64,000 nucleotides of DNA from Chelativorans alearensis (GCF_010993735.1 NZ_WQNI01000005.1:126501-190500), one strand, 5' to 3'. Shown: positions 8,601 to 17,289, counted from the first letter of the stretch. The notes: generated by a model from the letters alone, not told the origin. Numbers and translations are program-made.

Positions 8601-10552
8601 GGCGCGCCCTGCTTCAATTCCGTAAAGGTTCCCGTCCCCGGCGTCCCGCTACCGTCATGCGACTGCGCCGTCACATCCTGGCCCGACGGGTCCGTGCCCG
8701 TCGCCGTCGCGAGGTTCGTGACACCCCCCGCCGCAATATCGTTCTCCGTAATCGTATACGTGGCCGTGAAGGTGGTGCTGTCGGTGCCCTGCGGCTCCAG
8801 CCTGATCGGCCCGCCCGTTATTTGCCCGCCATTCGCCGTGATGAAATCATCCGTCAGCGTGACGCCCGTGATCGGCACGTTGCCGTTGTTCGTAAGCGTG
8901 AACGTGTAGCTGATCGTCTCCCCAGGCTCCGCAAAGCCATTTCCGCTCGCGGCGCCGGCACCGTCGTCGTTGAACGTCCCCGTCTTGACCAGCTCGAGAG
9001 CCGGCTCCTGCGCCAGCTCGGTCACCGTCGGGCCGTCCGGGCCGCCATCCGGATTGTTCGGATCGCTGGACATGTCGGTGACGTCCTGCCCTCCTGGAGC
9101 TGTCCCCGTCACTGTCGCCTGGTTCTCTACGGAGCCGCTGTCCACGTCAGCCTGGGTGATGGTGTAGGGGGCTGCCGTGAAGGTGGTGCTGTCCGTCGCC
9201 CCCGCCGCAAGCGTCGCGATTGGACCGCCGGTGACTGGCACCGTCGGGTCCGTGACCGTTACATTGGTAAGGTCCACATCCCCCGTGTTCGTCACCGTGA
9301 AGGTGTACTGGATCGTGTCGCCGTCGCTCGCAAAACCGTCCCCGTTTGTGTCCTGGTATACCGCGGCTTTCGTGATCTCCATATGCGCATCCAGGATCGT
9401 GTAGGTCATGGAGTCGATGCCGGCGCCACCGCATTGGCTGGTGCTGGATATTATGTAGGCGGCTTCGTTCTCCACCACTTCGATGGTGAACTGTTCCCTG
9501 TTTTCCTTTTCCTGGTCCGTGAGGATCGACACGGGAATCGCGAAGGGCTCCGCGTCATATGTGCCTTCGGGGATTGTGATCGTGACCGTCGGCCCGCCGC
9601 TGTAGTCGGCAGGTCCGGTTGCCGTCCCGTCGATGACCGCGAGGGTCACGGTGAGCGTTTCACCAGGCTTGACTTCGCCGCTGACGAGGATGTTCCCCGG
9701 ACTTGCCGTGCCCTCCTCGCCCTCGCCGCTCGCCTGCTCCAGTTCGACGAAGGGAACGAGGCCGGAGATATTGATTTCATCGATGAGATTGCCGTAGTCC
9801 AACTGGCCGCCACCGTTCCCCAGCGCCTCGAAGCCGAACTGGTATTCCCCCGCGGCCTGTGTCCATGTGAAGTTGCCCTCATAATAGGACCAGGTGTTCA
9901 CCTTTGCAGCGGGGGCACAGGTGCCGTGGGAACAGGCATCGACGTTGCCGTTGCCGTTGGTGTCGCTCGTGACCTCCGCGATATCCCAAAGCAGGGCGCC
10001 GTTGGAATCGTTGATCCTGAAGACCGCCGTATCCCCGCTGCTCGTGCGGGCGCGATGGCTGAAGTACCACCCGATCTCGTCATCCGGCAGCAGGCAGACG
10101 GACTGATATATGCGCGATACATCCAGCGCGTTCAGTTCCGCGAGTTGGTTTCCCGCGTACGAAGGTATCCCGTTGACCTTTCCGGTGTACCAGATATCGA
10201 TCATTTTGCCGGTAGCCGAGTAGTCCTGCCCGCTCGTCAACGTGCATCGCCCGCTGTGCCCTCCATCCGTCAGCGTCGCATGAGTCGTCTTCCACCCGGG
10301 CACCAATCCGCTTTCCATCGGGATCACGATCGATTCACAGGAACCAGCGCCGTTGTTAGCTCGGTTAGGATTCATCGTCGGCTCTTCAAACCCAAGGTTG
10401 AGAAAGCTTCGCTGAACCGCCTGCGCCACGCCCATATGGGCACCCATGAACAGGGCGCTTGCGAGCATAATCGCGAAAGCCTTCCCGCCCTTGCGCCATG
10501 CTCCGTCGAATTTACCGGAATCTGTCGCCCGACCTTGAATATCTCTCGTCAT
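5660..10552 (-). CDS. Giant exported DUF11-repeat protein with SdrD-like B domain and OmpA-like tail (1630 aa)
   Basis: The start at 10552 (MTRDIQG) has GGAG seven bases upstream. The frame stays open to an ATG at 10774 inside the leader repeat, an alternative start that would add 74 residues. The signal segment (FAIMLASALFMGAHMGVAQA) is cleaved near residue 44. An N-terminal domain and a Calx-beta-like segment (GTATGPADYSGG...EGTYDAEP) precede about eight DUF11-type repeats, then an SdrD-like B domain (NRNGYQDEGEPGL) and an OmpA-like tail (FEPGMQELKPEW...LAANRMKHIRRAI). Bases about 6870-7860 are almost identical to about 2210-3200 of the downstream paralogue. It is probably a surface adhesin or matrix protein; no catalytic motif was seen. 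Confidence 0.85.
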   Translation of the reverse strand: MTRDIQGRATDSGKFDGAWRKGGKAFAIMLASALFMGAHMGVAQAVQRSFLNLGFEEPTMNPNRANNGAGSCESIVIPMESGLVPGWKTTHATLTDGGHSGRCTLTSGQDYSATGKMIDIWYTGKVNGIPSYAGNQLAELNALDVSRIYQSVCLLPDDEIGWYFSHRARTSSGDTAVFRINDSNGALLWDIAEVTSDTNGNGNVDACSHGTCAPAAKVNTWSYYEGNFTWTQAAGEYQFGFEALGNGGGQLDYGNLIDEINISGLVPFVELEQASGEGEEGTASPGNILVSGEVKPGETLTVTLAVIDGTATGPADYSGGPTVTITIPEGTYDAEPFAIPVSILTDQEKENREQFTIEVVENEAAYIISSTSQCGGAGIDSMTYTILDAHMEITKAAVYQDTNGDGFASDGDTIQYTFTVTNTGDVDLTNVTVTDPTVPVTGGPIATLAAGATDSTTFTAAPYTITQADVDSGSVENQATVTGTAPGGQDVTDMSSDPNNPDGGPDGPTVTELAQEPALELVKTGTFNDDGAGAASGNGFAEPGETISYTFTLTNNGNVPITGVTLTDDFITANGGQITGGPIRLEPQGTDSTTFTATYTITENDIAAGGVTNLATATGTDPSGQDVTAQSHDGSGTPGTGTFTELKQGAPALDLLKRGAFQDDMVPNGYAEAGETITYTFTLENKGDVKISGIVVTDPRIALPAMTPVDLEKGGTHEFTFDYTITDADIDAGGFENTAVATGTDTSGKDVTATSHDENGNAGTEVVLERGSSAYTVVKSSGAFQDANGNGYADEGETITYTFKAMNLGDVVLSDVGVEDARIGYVSQKATLQPKGTAGDTHEFTFDYAIKKDDLEEAMIENVAVATATDPTGQKIPQKSHPEGKPPGTPTVTDIPHGDSDFIKTSVGVVDHNGDGVTGNAGDRINYAFTIVNLGNVAIEAFAIDDPGAVIEGTLAAPIPVGGQDDTSFTGYHVITQEEIDAGSFTNLAEGTATTTGGGTFTKTSRNDKEGSKEGDATETPLEATPGIETELVCTPKDTNGTGIIDAGDKLQCDVIVTNNGNVTLNDVAVAGVETPGVPGATTPLADVAGGPIPVLKPGESNKTNFTVEYTLTQEDLDAGGVLLQVEGVGTPPPKADGSPADPVTDLSDDPANTADEDLDGDGTPDDPAHVRLPEEVKLKVTDKETVMPEGFPKAGDVIEYRVTIDNVGNVTAKDVKPKDRGPTFAGKPGTGTLSAFEPAAVAALQPADAPAIFTAFYTLSAEDVARSAGQPEGVQNTASAEGGSARSGKPIDNVEPATTKAELPSFGLTKQSRLSQARRGERVPYTITMRPVGIEDDTQSVTLIDTMPPGFIYVEGSASIDGVAVRPEQRGRELVFENVPYTVDTEEIVVELSLAVSAALKPGEYANQAKVIVDGVEGQVISPIAKATVEVVPEPVFDCGDLIGRVFDDINRNGYQDEGEPGLAGARVATVDGLLLTTDAHGRFHVACADMPDGRIGSTYLMKLDPRTLPTGYRIVSENPRTVRLTAGKASRLNFAAALSRVVRVDLNDAAFEPGMQELKPEWQVKLPLLIALLEPEESVLRLAYVDAGADRKLAANRMKHIRRAIDGMWKEKPGRYRLEIETKIELSK

Positions 10553-11130
10553 TTCCTGTCTCCAAACGCCATCGCTGATTTCATGATTTCTTGCGGCGGT
10601 TCGTGCGCTCCATGCACACAAACCGGCTGCCCCGCCCGGTTCAGTCGCAGGGAAGAATTGGGTGAATCGATCGGCAGTAAACGAGAATGTGGCCGCAAGC
10701 ATCCGCCGCAATCCGCGAACCCGTAGCAGCCGGTTACGGAAAGCTAACGAAGTGCAGTCGGCACCGTTGGACATTACGCCTTTCCCTACCTTTGCCTTTT
10801 CGGCTTTGGAGAACTACGGCAGACGTAAAGAACACGTCGGGCGCAGCGCGCTCGCCCCTGTCGTAGGAAAGACGCAGGTGATTCGTTCAGTTGCGATGGG
10901 GTATGTTTACGGTAATCGGCACTCTTCCTTCCCTGCATAGAGCAGAAGGCGTGAGATGCGATCCGTATCGTCGGAGTAAATTTACGGTAACAATATCCTC
11001 GCCGAGCCGGCCAACACCGCCTCGGCAGAAGAGGGAGAGCAAAGAAGGCCGCCCGTAAGTGGCCATTGGCATTTCCCTCGCCGCGTGCGAAATCTCCAGC
11101 GGAGTTCTGTCGAGCCATGAGCTTACCACG
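10553..11130. other. Gene-free stretch between divergent surface-protein and FAD-oxidase genes
   Basis: These 578 bases contain leader repeat R copy 2 (10772-10928) and TTACGG elements near 10732, 10907 and 10981. An open frame on the minus strand from 10774 runs into the giant gene. Promoters for both divergent genes should lie here, but I cannot place -35/-10 boxes with confidence. No independent gene is evident. Confidence 0.65.
10772..10928 (-). repeat. Leader repeat R, copy 2 (upstream of the 1630-residue gene)
   Basis: A 157-base segment closely matching 681-837. Read leftward it ends in an ATG at 10774 that opens MSNGADC, similar to MSND at the start of the partial family member. In this copy the frame continues without a stop into the giant gene. 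Both full copies sit roughly 200-220 nt before the chosen start of their downstream gene. Confidence 0.8.
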
Positions 11131-12414
11131 ATGCATGACGATGCCGACGGTCAGGGCCTGTGGGCCGAGACCGCCCCGCCCGCGCCTGAAACCGCCCCTC
11201 TCTCCGGCTCCCTCACTGCCAACGTTGCCATCGTCGGCGGCGGTTTCACCGGCCTTTCCGTCGCGCTGCACCTGGCAGGAGCCGGAGCGAAGGTGGCGGT
11301 CCTGGAGGCAGCGGAAATCGGTCATGGCGGCTCGGGCCGCAATGTAGGCCTCGTCAACGCCGGCATGTGGGTCATGCCGGACGACCTGCCGAGCACGCTC
11401 GGAGATGTCTACGGCCAACGGCTCCTCGCCCTCCTGGGCGAGGCCCCGCGCCTCGTCTTCGACCTCATCGAGAAGCACGCCATCGCCTGCGAGCCGGAGC
11501 GGACAGGCACCCTGCACTGCGCGGCGGGCAAAAACGGCCTCCGCCAGATCGAGGAGCGCGCTCGGCAATGGCGGGCGCGGGGCGCGCCCGTCCGCCTGCT
11601 CAATGCTGCAGAAACCGCCGCCAAGACTGGCACCGCCGCCTATGCCGGCGCCCTGCTCGACGAGCGTGCGGGCACCCTCCAGCCACTCGCTTTTGCCCGC
11701 GGCCTGGCGGGCGCGGCGATTAGCGCCGGCGCTCAAATCTTCACCCGCGCACCGGCCATGGCGGTCGAACGCGACGGTGCGCGTTGGCGTGTCGTGACAC
11801 CTTCGGGCAGCGTCACGGCCGAGTGGGTGGTAGCCGCCACCAACGCCTATACCGGGCACCTGTGGCCGGAGCTGCGCACCGAACTCGTCCGTATGCCCTA
11901 TTTCAATTTCGCCACGGAACCCCTCAGCGAGGCGCTGCGAAAGCGCATCCTGCCCGAGCGCCAGGGCGCCTGGGACACCAACAAGGTGCTGACCTCTTTC
12001 CGGATGGACCGCCAGGGCCGGCTCATCTGCGGCAGCATCGGCACGCTTCGTGGCACCGGGCGCCAGGTGCATGCCGCCTGGGCGCGGCGGACCCTGCGCC
12101 GGCTCTTCCCCGCGCTGGAAGACGTCTCGTTCAGCCACGCCTGGTACGGCATGATCGGCATGACCGACGACCACCTGCCGAAATTCCACCGCCTGGCGCC
12201 CAATATCGTTGGCTTCAGCGGCTACAACGGCCGCGGCATCGCCCCCGGCACGGTTTTTGGCCAGGTCCTGGCGCAGCACATCCTCGGTAGCCTTCCGGAG
12301 GCGGACCTGCCCCTACCCGTCACCCCGCCCCGCCCGCGGCCGCTGCGTGCCCTGCACGAGGCCGGCCTCGAATGGGGCGCGCAGGCCTTTCACCTGATGC
12401 GGACGATAGCTTAA
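11131..12414 (+). CDS. FAD-dependent oxidoreductase, DAO / gamma-glutamylputrescine-oxidase-like
   Basis: A 427-residue flavoprotein. The start at 11131 (MHDDADGQGLW) is chosen because the WAETAPPAP segment is the usual N-terminus of PuuB/OrdL-like oxidases; a frame reaching 11059 lacks that support. The dinucleotide-binding motif VAIVGGGFTGLSVALHL is at about residues 32-48, followed by GGSGRNVGLVNAGMW. The C-terminal flavin motif is GYNGRGIAPGT. The family oxidises amines or amino acids with release of H2O2; the substrate here cannot be read from sequence. Its TAA stop shares the TTAA at 12411-12414 with the stop of the convergent flagellar-operon gene. Confidence 0.85.
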   Translation: MHDDADGQGLWAETAPPAPETAPLSGSLTANVAIVGGGFTGLSVALHLAGAGAKVAVLEAAEIGHGGSGRNVGLVNAGMWVMPDDLPSTLGDVYGQRLLALLGEAPRLVFDLIEKHAIACEPERTGTLHCAAGKNGLRQIEERARQWRARGAPVRLLNAAETAAKTGTAAYAGALLDERAGTLQPLAFARGLAGAAISAGAQIFTRAPAMAVERDGARWRVVTPSGSVTAEWVVAATNAYTGHLWPELRTELVRMPYFNFATEPLSEALRKRILPERQGAWDTNKVLTSFRMDRQGRLICGSIGTLRGTGRQVHAAWARRTLRRLFPALEDVSFSHAWYGMIGMTDDHLPKFHRLAPNIVGFSGYNGRGIAPGTVFGQVLAQHILGSLPEADLPLPVTPPRPRPLRALHEAGLEWGAQAFHLMRTIA

Positions 12415-12845
12415 ACGCAGCTCGGCAGCGTCCTGCGAATGCGGGCCTTGGCGAGCGCGGCTTCCAGGAAGGCGGAATTGTCCTCCGGATCGTCCGAAGG
12501 CCGGTCGAATGCCACGTAGCTCACCTCCACCGCCGCCTGCAGCGCGCTCAGCGACAGGGTGAAATAGACCGTCGCTCCCTCCGGCCGCAATTCCAGATCG
12601 AGCGCGATGCGCGGCGTCTCCGTCCAACCGACATGCGCCTCGCAGCCATGGCCGAGCCTCAGTGTACCTGGCATGAAGTAGAGCTCGGCCGCCGATTCCA
12701 CGATATCGGCAATGCTCGCCATGCTCTCCAGGCGGATGAAGGCCACGTAGTCGGCCAATTCGATGAGCCTCAGCTCGTTGGCAACATCCTGGATGGCGTT
12801 TGCCACGACGATCTCGCGGGCGGCGGAATGCGGCTGCCGGTTCAT
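12411..12845 (-). CDS. Uncharacterised protein translationally coupled to flhB (144 aa)
   Basis: The start at 12845 (MNRQPHSAAREI) falls one base past the flhB stop, so translation is almost certainly coupled. The protein is soluble-looking with no signal or membrane segment. It alternates acidic and hydrophobic stretches and has a mixed alpha/beta pattern (LELRPEGATVYFTLSLSALQAAVEVSYVAF is beta-rich). I do not recognise a named domain. Its place as last gene of motA-fliM-fliN-fliG-flhB suggests an accessory role in motor or export-gate assembly, but that rests on context only. Confidence 0.75.
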   Translation of the reverse strand: MNRQPHSAAREIVVANAIQDVANELRLIELADYVAFIRLESMASIADIVESAAELYFMPGTLRLGHGCEAHVGWTETPRIALDLELRPEGATVYFTLSLSALQAAVEVSYVAFDRPSDDPEDNSAFLEAALAKARIRRTLPSCV

Positions 12846-12846
12846 C

Positions 12847-13929
12847 TCATGTCGCCCTTCTCTCTCCCTCTGCCAGCCTGTAGACGCGGCGCACAAGCTC
12901 GGCCATGGCCTTGTAAAACTCAGGCGGGATCATGCTATCCACCGAAACTTGTTTGTACATGGAGCGGGCGAGCGCCGGCTCCTCGAAAATGGGAATGTCG
13001 TGCTCGCGCGCGATCTCGCGGATCTTGAGCGCGATGAGATCCTGCCCCTTTGCGACGACCACCGGGGCGGGGTCCTTATCGCGTTGATAGCGCATGGCGA
13101 TGGCGTAGTGTGTCGGGTTGGCGATCACCAGCGTGGCCTGCGGCACCGCCGCCATCATGCGTTGCCGTGCCCGGTCGCGCGCCAGAGAACGCTGCCTGGC
13201 CCGGACGATCGGATCGCCTTCCGTCTGCTTGTGCTCGTCCTTCACCTCCTGGCGCGTCATGCGCAGGTCCTGCCGCCAGTTGAAGCGCGACCAGACAACG
13301 TCCGCCACCGCGATCAGCGCCATGACCAGCGTCACGGCGATTAGGATGTCGATGGCGATGTCGCGGATGGTAACCGTGAAGGCAAACGGGTGGGTGACCA
13401 TGCCGGAGAGCAGCCGTACATCGGCCGCGCGCAGCATGAAAGCGACGAAAGTGCCCGCCACCAGCAGCTTGCCCAGCGACTTGGCGAACTCGACCAGCCC
13501 GCGCGGTCCGAAGAGGCGCGACCAGCCCTTGGCGAGCGAGATGCGCGAGGCTTTCGGCTGTATGCGTTCAAGCACGAAACGCGGCATGTTCTGCAGCACG
13601 GAAGCCGCGATCCCAGCCGACACCAGGAGCAGCATGACCGTGCTGACCACCTTTGCGATCTCCAGGAAGACGATGCGGTAAAGGGCGATCGCGTCCGACT
13701 GCGTCTCGAGCGACCAGTCGTCCGCCCGCTCGATGAAGATGGAAAGAAACTGGCCGAGGTCCACGGCGCTGTCGCGGGCGAAAAACAGAACGAAGGCAAG
13801 GATGGCGAGAGACGAGGCGAAGACCGGCGCCTCCTTCGAGAACGGCAATTGCCCCTTCTCGACCGAGTCGCGGACCTTCTTTTCCGTGGCCTCTTCTGTC
13901 TTGCTTTCCTTGTCCGGCCCTTCAGCCAT
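12847..13929 (-). CDS. flhB: Flagellar export-gate protein FlhB
   Basis: 360 residues, normal for FlhB. It is the substrate-specificity switch of the flagellar type III export apparatus in the inner membrane. The N-terminal acidic/basic segment (ESKTEEATEKKVRDS) is typical. Several membrane segments lie between about residues 35 and 215. The self-cleavage motif NPTH is intact at residues 271-274, followed by the family's AMRY and PEFYKAMAELV motifs. The gene lies 15 bases after fliG and is coupled to the small unknown gene downstream. Confidence 0.97.
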   Translation of the reverse strand: MAEGPDKESKTEEATEKKVRDSVEKGQLPFSKEAPVFASSLAILAFVLFFARDSAVDLGQFLSIFIERADDWSLETQSDAIALYRIVFLEIAKVVSTVMLLLVSAGIAASVLQNMPRFVLERIQPKASRISLAKGWSRLFGPRGLVEFAKSLGKLLVAGTFVAFMLRAADVRLLSGMVTHPFAFTVTIRDIAIDILIAVTLVMALIAVADVVWSRFNWRQDLRMTRQEVKDEHKQTEGDPIVRARQRSLARDRARQRMMAAVPQATLVIANPTHYAIAMRYQRDKDPAPVVVAKGQDLIALKIREIAREHDIPIFEEPALARSMYKQVSVDSMIPPEFYKAMAELVRRVYRLAEGERRAT

Positions 13930-13944
13930 TCGCGCTCCGGCTCG

Positions 13945-14949
13945 CTACGCCGCCTTCTGCGCCGACGGCAGCTCGAACAGGCCCTGCTGGGAAAGCGCCA
14001 CGGCGGCGGCGGCGATGCGTCGGCGCGCCTGGGCGATCTCCTCGGCCGGGATGCCGTCCGCCGGCATGGCGAGTTCCGCCTCGATCATGCGGCGCGAACG
14101 GGCGCCGAGTGCTGAAAGAACCGCCTCGGCGAGGTCTTTCGGCGCGTTGCGCAGGGCGAGCGTGACGAGATCCGTGGCCAGCCCGTCCAACAGCGCCACC
14201 CGCGCCTTCTGCGGCAGGTGCACCACCTCCTCGAAGGTGAAGAGCCGCCCGCGGATCGCCTCGACGTCCTCGGAGCCCGCCTCCTCCAGATCGCCGATGA
14301 CCTCGTCGATCTGCGCCTTGTCCATCTCGTTGAGGACACTTGCCACCCGCGCCTGTCCCGCGGAGGCATCCCTGCCGTTGGCCTCCGCGCGCAGGATTTC
14401 GGCGATGCGCTTTTCGATGACGATGCGGGCGGCGGGCGGAACCTGCCCCATCGAGGCCATGCGCCGCATCACCTCGCCGCGCTGCGTCTTTTTGAGGACG
14501 AGCACCACCTTCGAGGCGGCCTGTGGCGCCATATGCGCGAGGATGACCGCCACGGTTTGCGGATGCTCGCGCGCCAGCACCTGTGCCAGGCGGTCCGCGT
14601 CGAGCTTTTCCAGTTCACGCCAGACCTCCTCCATGCTGACGGGCGGCGGCTCGCTGTGCCCCATCAGCACGCTCACTTCCTCCGGCGACAGCGAGTCTGT
14701 CAGGATCCTGTCCATGCTGTCGGCCGAATCGAGCAGGCCCGCCCCTTCCGTGAACTCGTTCTCGAATTCCCGCACCACCTTTTCCAGCTCGGCCTGCGGT
14801 ATCGTGCGCAAGAGCCTTGCTGCCTCGATCAGCGACTTCAGTTCCTCCTGCTTGAAGAACTTCAGGAGCCTTCCTGCCGAGGGCTTGCCCATGGCGACGA
14901 GGATCGCCGCCGCCTTCTGCGCCTGCGTAAGCTTCACCGGCAACCCCAT
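13945..14949 (-). CDS. fliG: Flagellar motor switch protein FliG
   Basis: 334 residues, full length for FliG. It forms the part of the C-ring attached to FliF and makes torque with MotA. The N-terminal part (KLTQAQKAAAILVAMGKPSAGRLLKFF) and the middle EHPQTVAVILAHM segment are diagnostic. The C-terminal domain carries charged helices (FTFEEVVHLPQKARVALLDG). The gene lies between fliN and flhB in the minus-strand motA operon. Confidence 0.97.
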   Translation of the reverse strand: MGLPVKLTQAQKAAAILVAMGKPSAGRLLKFFKQEELKSLIEAARLLRTIPQAELEKVVREFENEFTEGAGLLDSADSMDRILTDSLSPEEVSVLMGHSEPPPVSMEEVWRELEKLDADRLAQVLAREHPQTVAVILAHMAPQAASKVVLVLKKTQRGEVMRRMASMGQVPPAARIVIEKRIAEILRAEANGRDASAGQARVASVLNEMDKAQIDEVIGDLEEAGSEDVEAIRGRLFTFEEVVHLPQKARVALLDGLATDLVTLALRNAPKDLAEAVLSALGARSRRMIEAELAMPADGIPAEEIAQARRRIAAAAVALSQQGLFELPSAQKAA

Positions 14950-14992
14950 CGGCTGCCCCCGATCGTAACCGGAGAGGGGGGAACGGAACCCA

Positions 14993-15352
14993 TCATTTAC
15001 CCGCGCCGCCGATCTCGGTCAGGCGCACGCCGAAGCGGCTCGGATCGTGCTCCAGAAGAGTGATCTCGCCGCGCGCGATACGCCGGCCGTTGACGATGAT
15101 GTCCACCGGCTCGCCGATGCGCCGGTCGAGCGAGACCGTGGAGCCCTTCTGCAAGGCCATCAGTTCAGAAACCGGCATCTCCGCGCTGCCAAGCACGATC
15201 TGCACTTCGACGGGGATGTTCATGACGAAGCCGGCATGGCCGGTGGCTACCCCGGGGGCGGCCTCGTCCTGCAACACGTCGCGCAGCTCCTCGATCGCCT
15301 TGTTGAGCTGCTCGTCGTCGCTCTCGTCGGTCGCCGGATCGCTCTTGCCCAT
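14993..15352 (-). CDS. fliN: Flagellar motor switch protein FliN
   Basis: 119 residues. The first 45 are acidic and variable; the rest is the SpoA/FliN domain ([37 protein letters not shown]...). FliN forms the base of the C-ring with FliM and helps dock export cargo. It lies between fliM and fliG, 13 bases after the fliM stop. Length and order match rhizobial operons. Confidence 0.96.
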   Translation of the reverse strand: MGKSDPATDESDDEQLNKAIEELRDVLQDEAAPGVATGHAGFVMNIPVEVQIVLGSAEMPVSELMALQKGSTVSLDRRIGEPVDIIVNGRRIARGEITLLEHDPSRFGVRLTEIGGAGK

Positions 15353-15365
15353 CGGTCTCTCCTGA

Positions 15366-16307
15366 TTAGCCGGCCAGTAGCCCGTCCAGGACGTCCTGCC
15401 TGGCGTCGAAGGGCTGCTTCACCCGTACCGTGTAATGCTGCCCCAGCCTGCCGAACTCGCAGGTGAAGATCGTGCGGCCGCGCACCGAAAGCCGGGTCTC
15501 GGCCTGCGCGTTCTCGCGCAGTTCCAGCACCTGACCCTCTTTGAGGCCGGCCAGCGCCTTGAGCGGCATCTTCATGAGCGGGATGGTCGCCGTCAGCTCG
15601 ACATTGGAGCGCAGGACCTCGTCGTTGAAACGTTGCCGCCACGCGACCGCCTGCACCCGCTCCTCGGCCGAGTCCGGAGGGGCGGCACCACGCTCCAGGA
15701 GGACGCGCTGCGGCATCCAGGCAGACAGAAGCCCCACCTCGTCGCCCGCGCCAAGGGAAAAAGTGATGCGCACGCCGGGTCCGTCGCGAACGACAAAGCG
15801 CTTGAAATCGCTCACGCCGGAAAGCGGCTGCGGCACCGGCAGGCGCAGGCCCAGCGCCCGCGGCCCATTGCCGTCGAGGGCCCGCGCGAAGGCCTCGAAG
15901 ACGATTGCCGCCACGTCGAGCTCGATCTTCGACGGCGCCCTGTCGAGCGGCGGCGGCGGAATGTCCGGATCGCCGCCGAACAGCGTGCTGACGAGCAGCG
16001 AAAGCGCCTGCGGGTCGAGCCGCATGGTCAGCGCATCGCGCGATGTCGTCGCGGGAACCACCACCAGCGCGTCGAGCGAATCCCTCTCCGGCTTCAGTTC
16101 GGCCATGCGGACGACATCGATACCCGCCACGTCGACCGCCATCGGCGTGGGAAACTTCTCGCTGAATGTATCGGCCACGATGGGCAGGGCCCGCATCGCT
16201 GCGGCGCGCGCCGTCTCGACCACGTGGCGCGGGTCGCCCGTCTCGCCGACCAGCCGCTCGACGATGAGCTTGCGCATCAGCTCCGGATTTTCGACCTGCG
16301 CCTTCAT
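15366..16307 (-). CDS. fliM: Flagellar motor switch protein FliM
   Basis: 313 residues from the ATG at 16307 ([10 protein letters not shown]); the same frame continues open upstream only as a shadow of motA. The middle domain (about residues 40-190) and a C-terminal SpoA-type domain ([28 protein letters not shown]) are present. FliM binds CheY-P and sets the direction or speed of rotation in the C-ring. The usual N-terminal CheY-binding EIDALL-type motif is not obvious. The gene starts 5 bases after motA ends. Confidence 0.95.
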   Translation of the reverse strand: MKAQVENPELMRKLIVERLVGETGDPRHVVETARAAAMRALPIVADTFSEKFPTPMAVDVAGIDVVRMAELKPERDSLDALVVVPATTSRDALTMRLDPQALSLLVSTLFGGDPDIPPPPLDRAPSKIELDVAAIVFEAFARALDGNGPRALGLRLPVPQPLSGVSDFKRFVVRDGPGVRITFSLGAGDEVGLLSAWMPQRVLLERGAAPPDSAEERVQAVAWRQRFNDEVLRSNVELTATIPLMKMPLKALAGLKEGQVLELRENAQAETRLSVRGRTIFTCEFGRLGQHYTVRVKQPFDARQDVLDGLLAG

Positions 16308-16312
16308 TTCAC

Positions 16313-17197
16313 TCACGCCGCCTTCTTCTCCGCATCGCCCGGCGCACCCGGCGCCAGCGTGTTCTGCTCGACCGCGTCGATGGACGGGCGGTCGTAGGCG
16401 GAGATGGTCTTGCGTCCGAACTCCAGCGCCACCTGCGGCAGCGAGCCGTTCATGTAGGCAAGCAGTGTCTGCTTGACGATCACGTAAAGCCGGTTGTTCT
16501 TCTCGCGCACGATCTTGATCTTCGTGGCGATGGGGCCGACCACGGCGTAGGACAGGAAGATGCCGAGGAAGGTGCCGACAAGGGCCGCCCCCACCAGCGC
16601 GCCGAGGATCTCCGGCGACTGGTCGAGCGCACCCATCGCCTTGATGACGCCGAGCACCGCCGCGACGATACCAAGCGCCGGCAGGCCGTCGGCCACCGCC
16701 GTCAGCGCGTGATAAGGCTTCAGCTTGTCGCGCTTGATGGTCTGGATCTCCTCGTCCATCAGCGCCTCGATCTCGAAGGGCCGCGCATTGCCGATGATGA
16801 TGATGCGGCAGTAGTCGCAGATGAAGTTCATCAGATCCCGGTTCTTCAGCACTGTGGGGAAGGCCTGGAAGATCGCCGATTCGTCTGGGTTGTCGATGTG
16901 GGCTTCCACCTCGCTGCGCGATTTGGCGCGCAGTTCGCGCATCAGGCTGTGGAGCACGCCGAGCGTCTCCAGATATTCCGTCTGCTTCGGCACGGCGTGC
17001 CTGAACGCCTCGAGGCACGCCTTGCCCGTGTCCTTCACCGTCCCCATCGGCGTGGCGACCAGGAAGGTGCCGAGCGCCGCGCCGCCGATGATGACCAGTT
17101 CCCACGGCTGCATGAGCACGTCCAGGTGCCCACCCATGGCCATGAACCCGCCGATCACGCAGCCAAAGGTGACAACCAATCCGATGAGAATGCCCAC
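16313..17197 (-). CDS. motA: Flagellar stator protein MotA (GTG start)
   Basis: 294 residues. I place the start at the GTG at 17197 ([12 protein letters not shown]) because AAGG lies about 8 nt upstream and MotA proteins begin here; an upstream ATG frame to 17296 is unsupported. Four membrane segments are visible, with the cytoplasmic loop ([14 protein letters not shown]...) between the second and third. MotA conducts protons with MotB, encoded elsewhere in this window. First gene of the minus-strand operon, downstream of a CRCRCAAG-N10-TA element at 17230-17253. Confidence 0.95.
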   Translation of the reverse strand: MGILIGLVVTFGCVIGGFMAMGGHLDVLMQPWELVIIGGAALGTFLVATPMGTVKDTGKACLEAFRHAVPKQTEYLETLGVLHSLMRELRAKSRSEVEAHIDNPDESAIFQAFPTVLKNRDLMNFICDYCRIIIIGNARPFEIEALMDEEIQTIKRDKLKPYHALTAVADGLPALGIVAAVLGVIKAMGALDQSPEILGALVGAALVGTFLGIFLSYAVVGPIATKIKIVREKNNRLYVIVKQTLLAYMNGSLPQVALEFGRKTISAYDRPSIDAVEQNTLAPGAPGDAEKKAA

Positions 17198-17229
17198 GTC
17201 ACGACCTTCGTATGAAGAACAACTTCCCC

Positions 17230-17253
17230 GAAGTAGCCCCCGTGGCTTGCGTG
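17230..17253 (-). promoter_or_regulatory. Flagellar promoter element upstream of motA
   Basis: Minus-strand CACGCAAG, ten bases, then TA at positions 19-20 of the element. Its right-hand end is about 33 nt from the motA GTG. The spacing is the same as in five other flagellar leaders in this window. Confidence 0.6.
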
Positions 17254-17289
17254 AGGCTTGAAAGGGGGCGAACGGCCCGAAGAAAGCTT

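Noticed and set aside
7043-10726. Plus-strand open frame of about 1227 codons opposite the 1630-residue gene
   Set aside because: Same antisense effect, with composition typical of a shadow frame and repeated only because the true gene repeats.
16308-17105. N-terminal extension of fliM frame up to 17105
   Set aside because: The extension lies wholly inside motA in another phase; FliM homologues start at the ATG at 16307.
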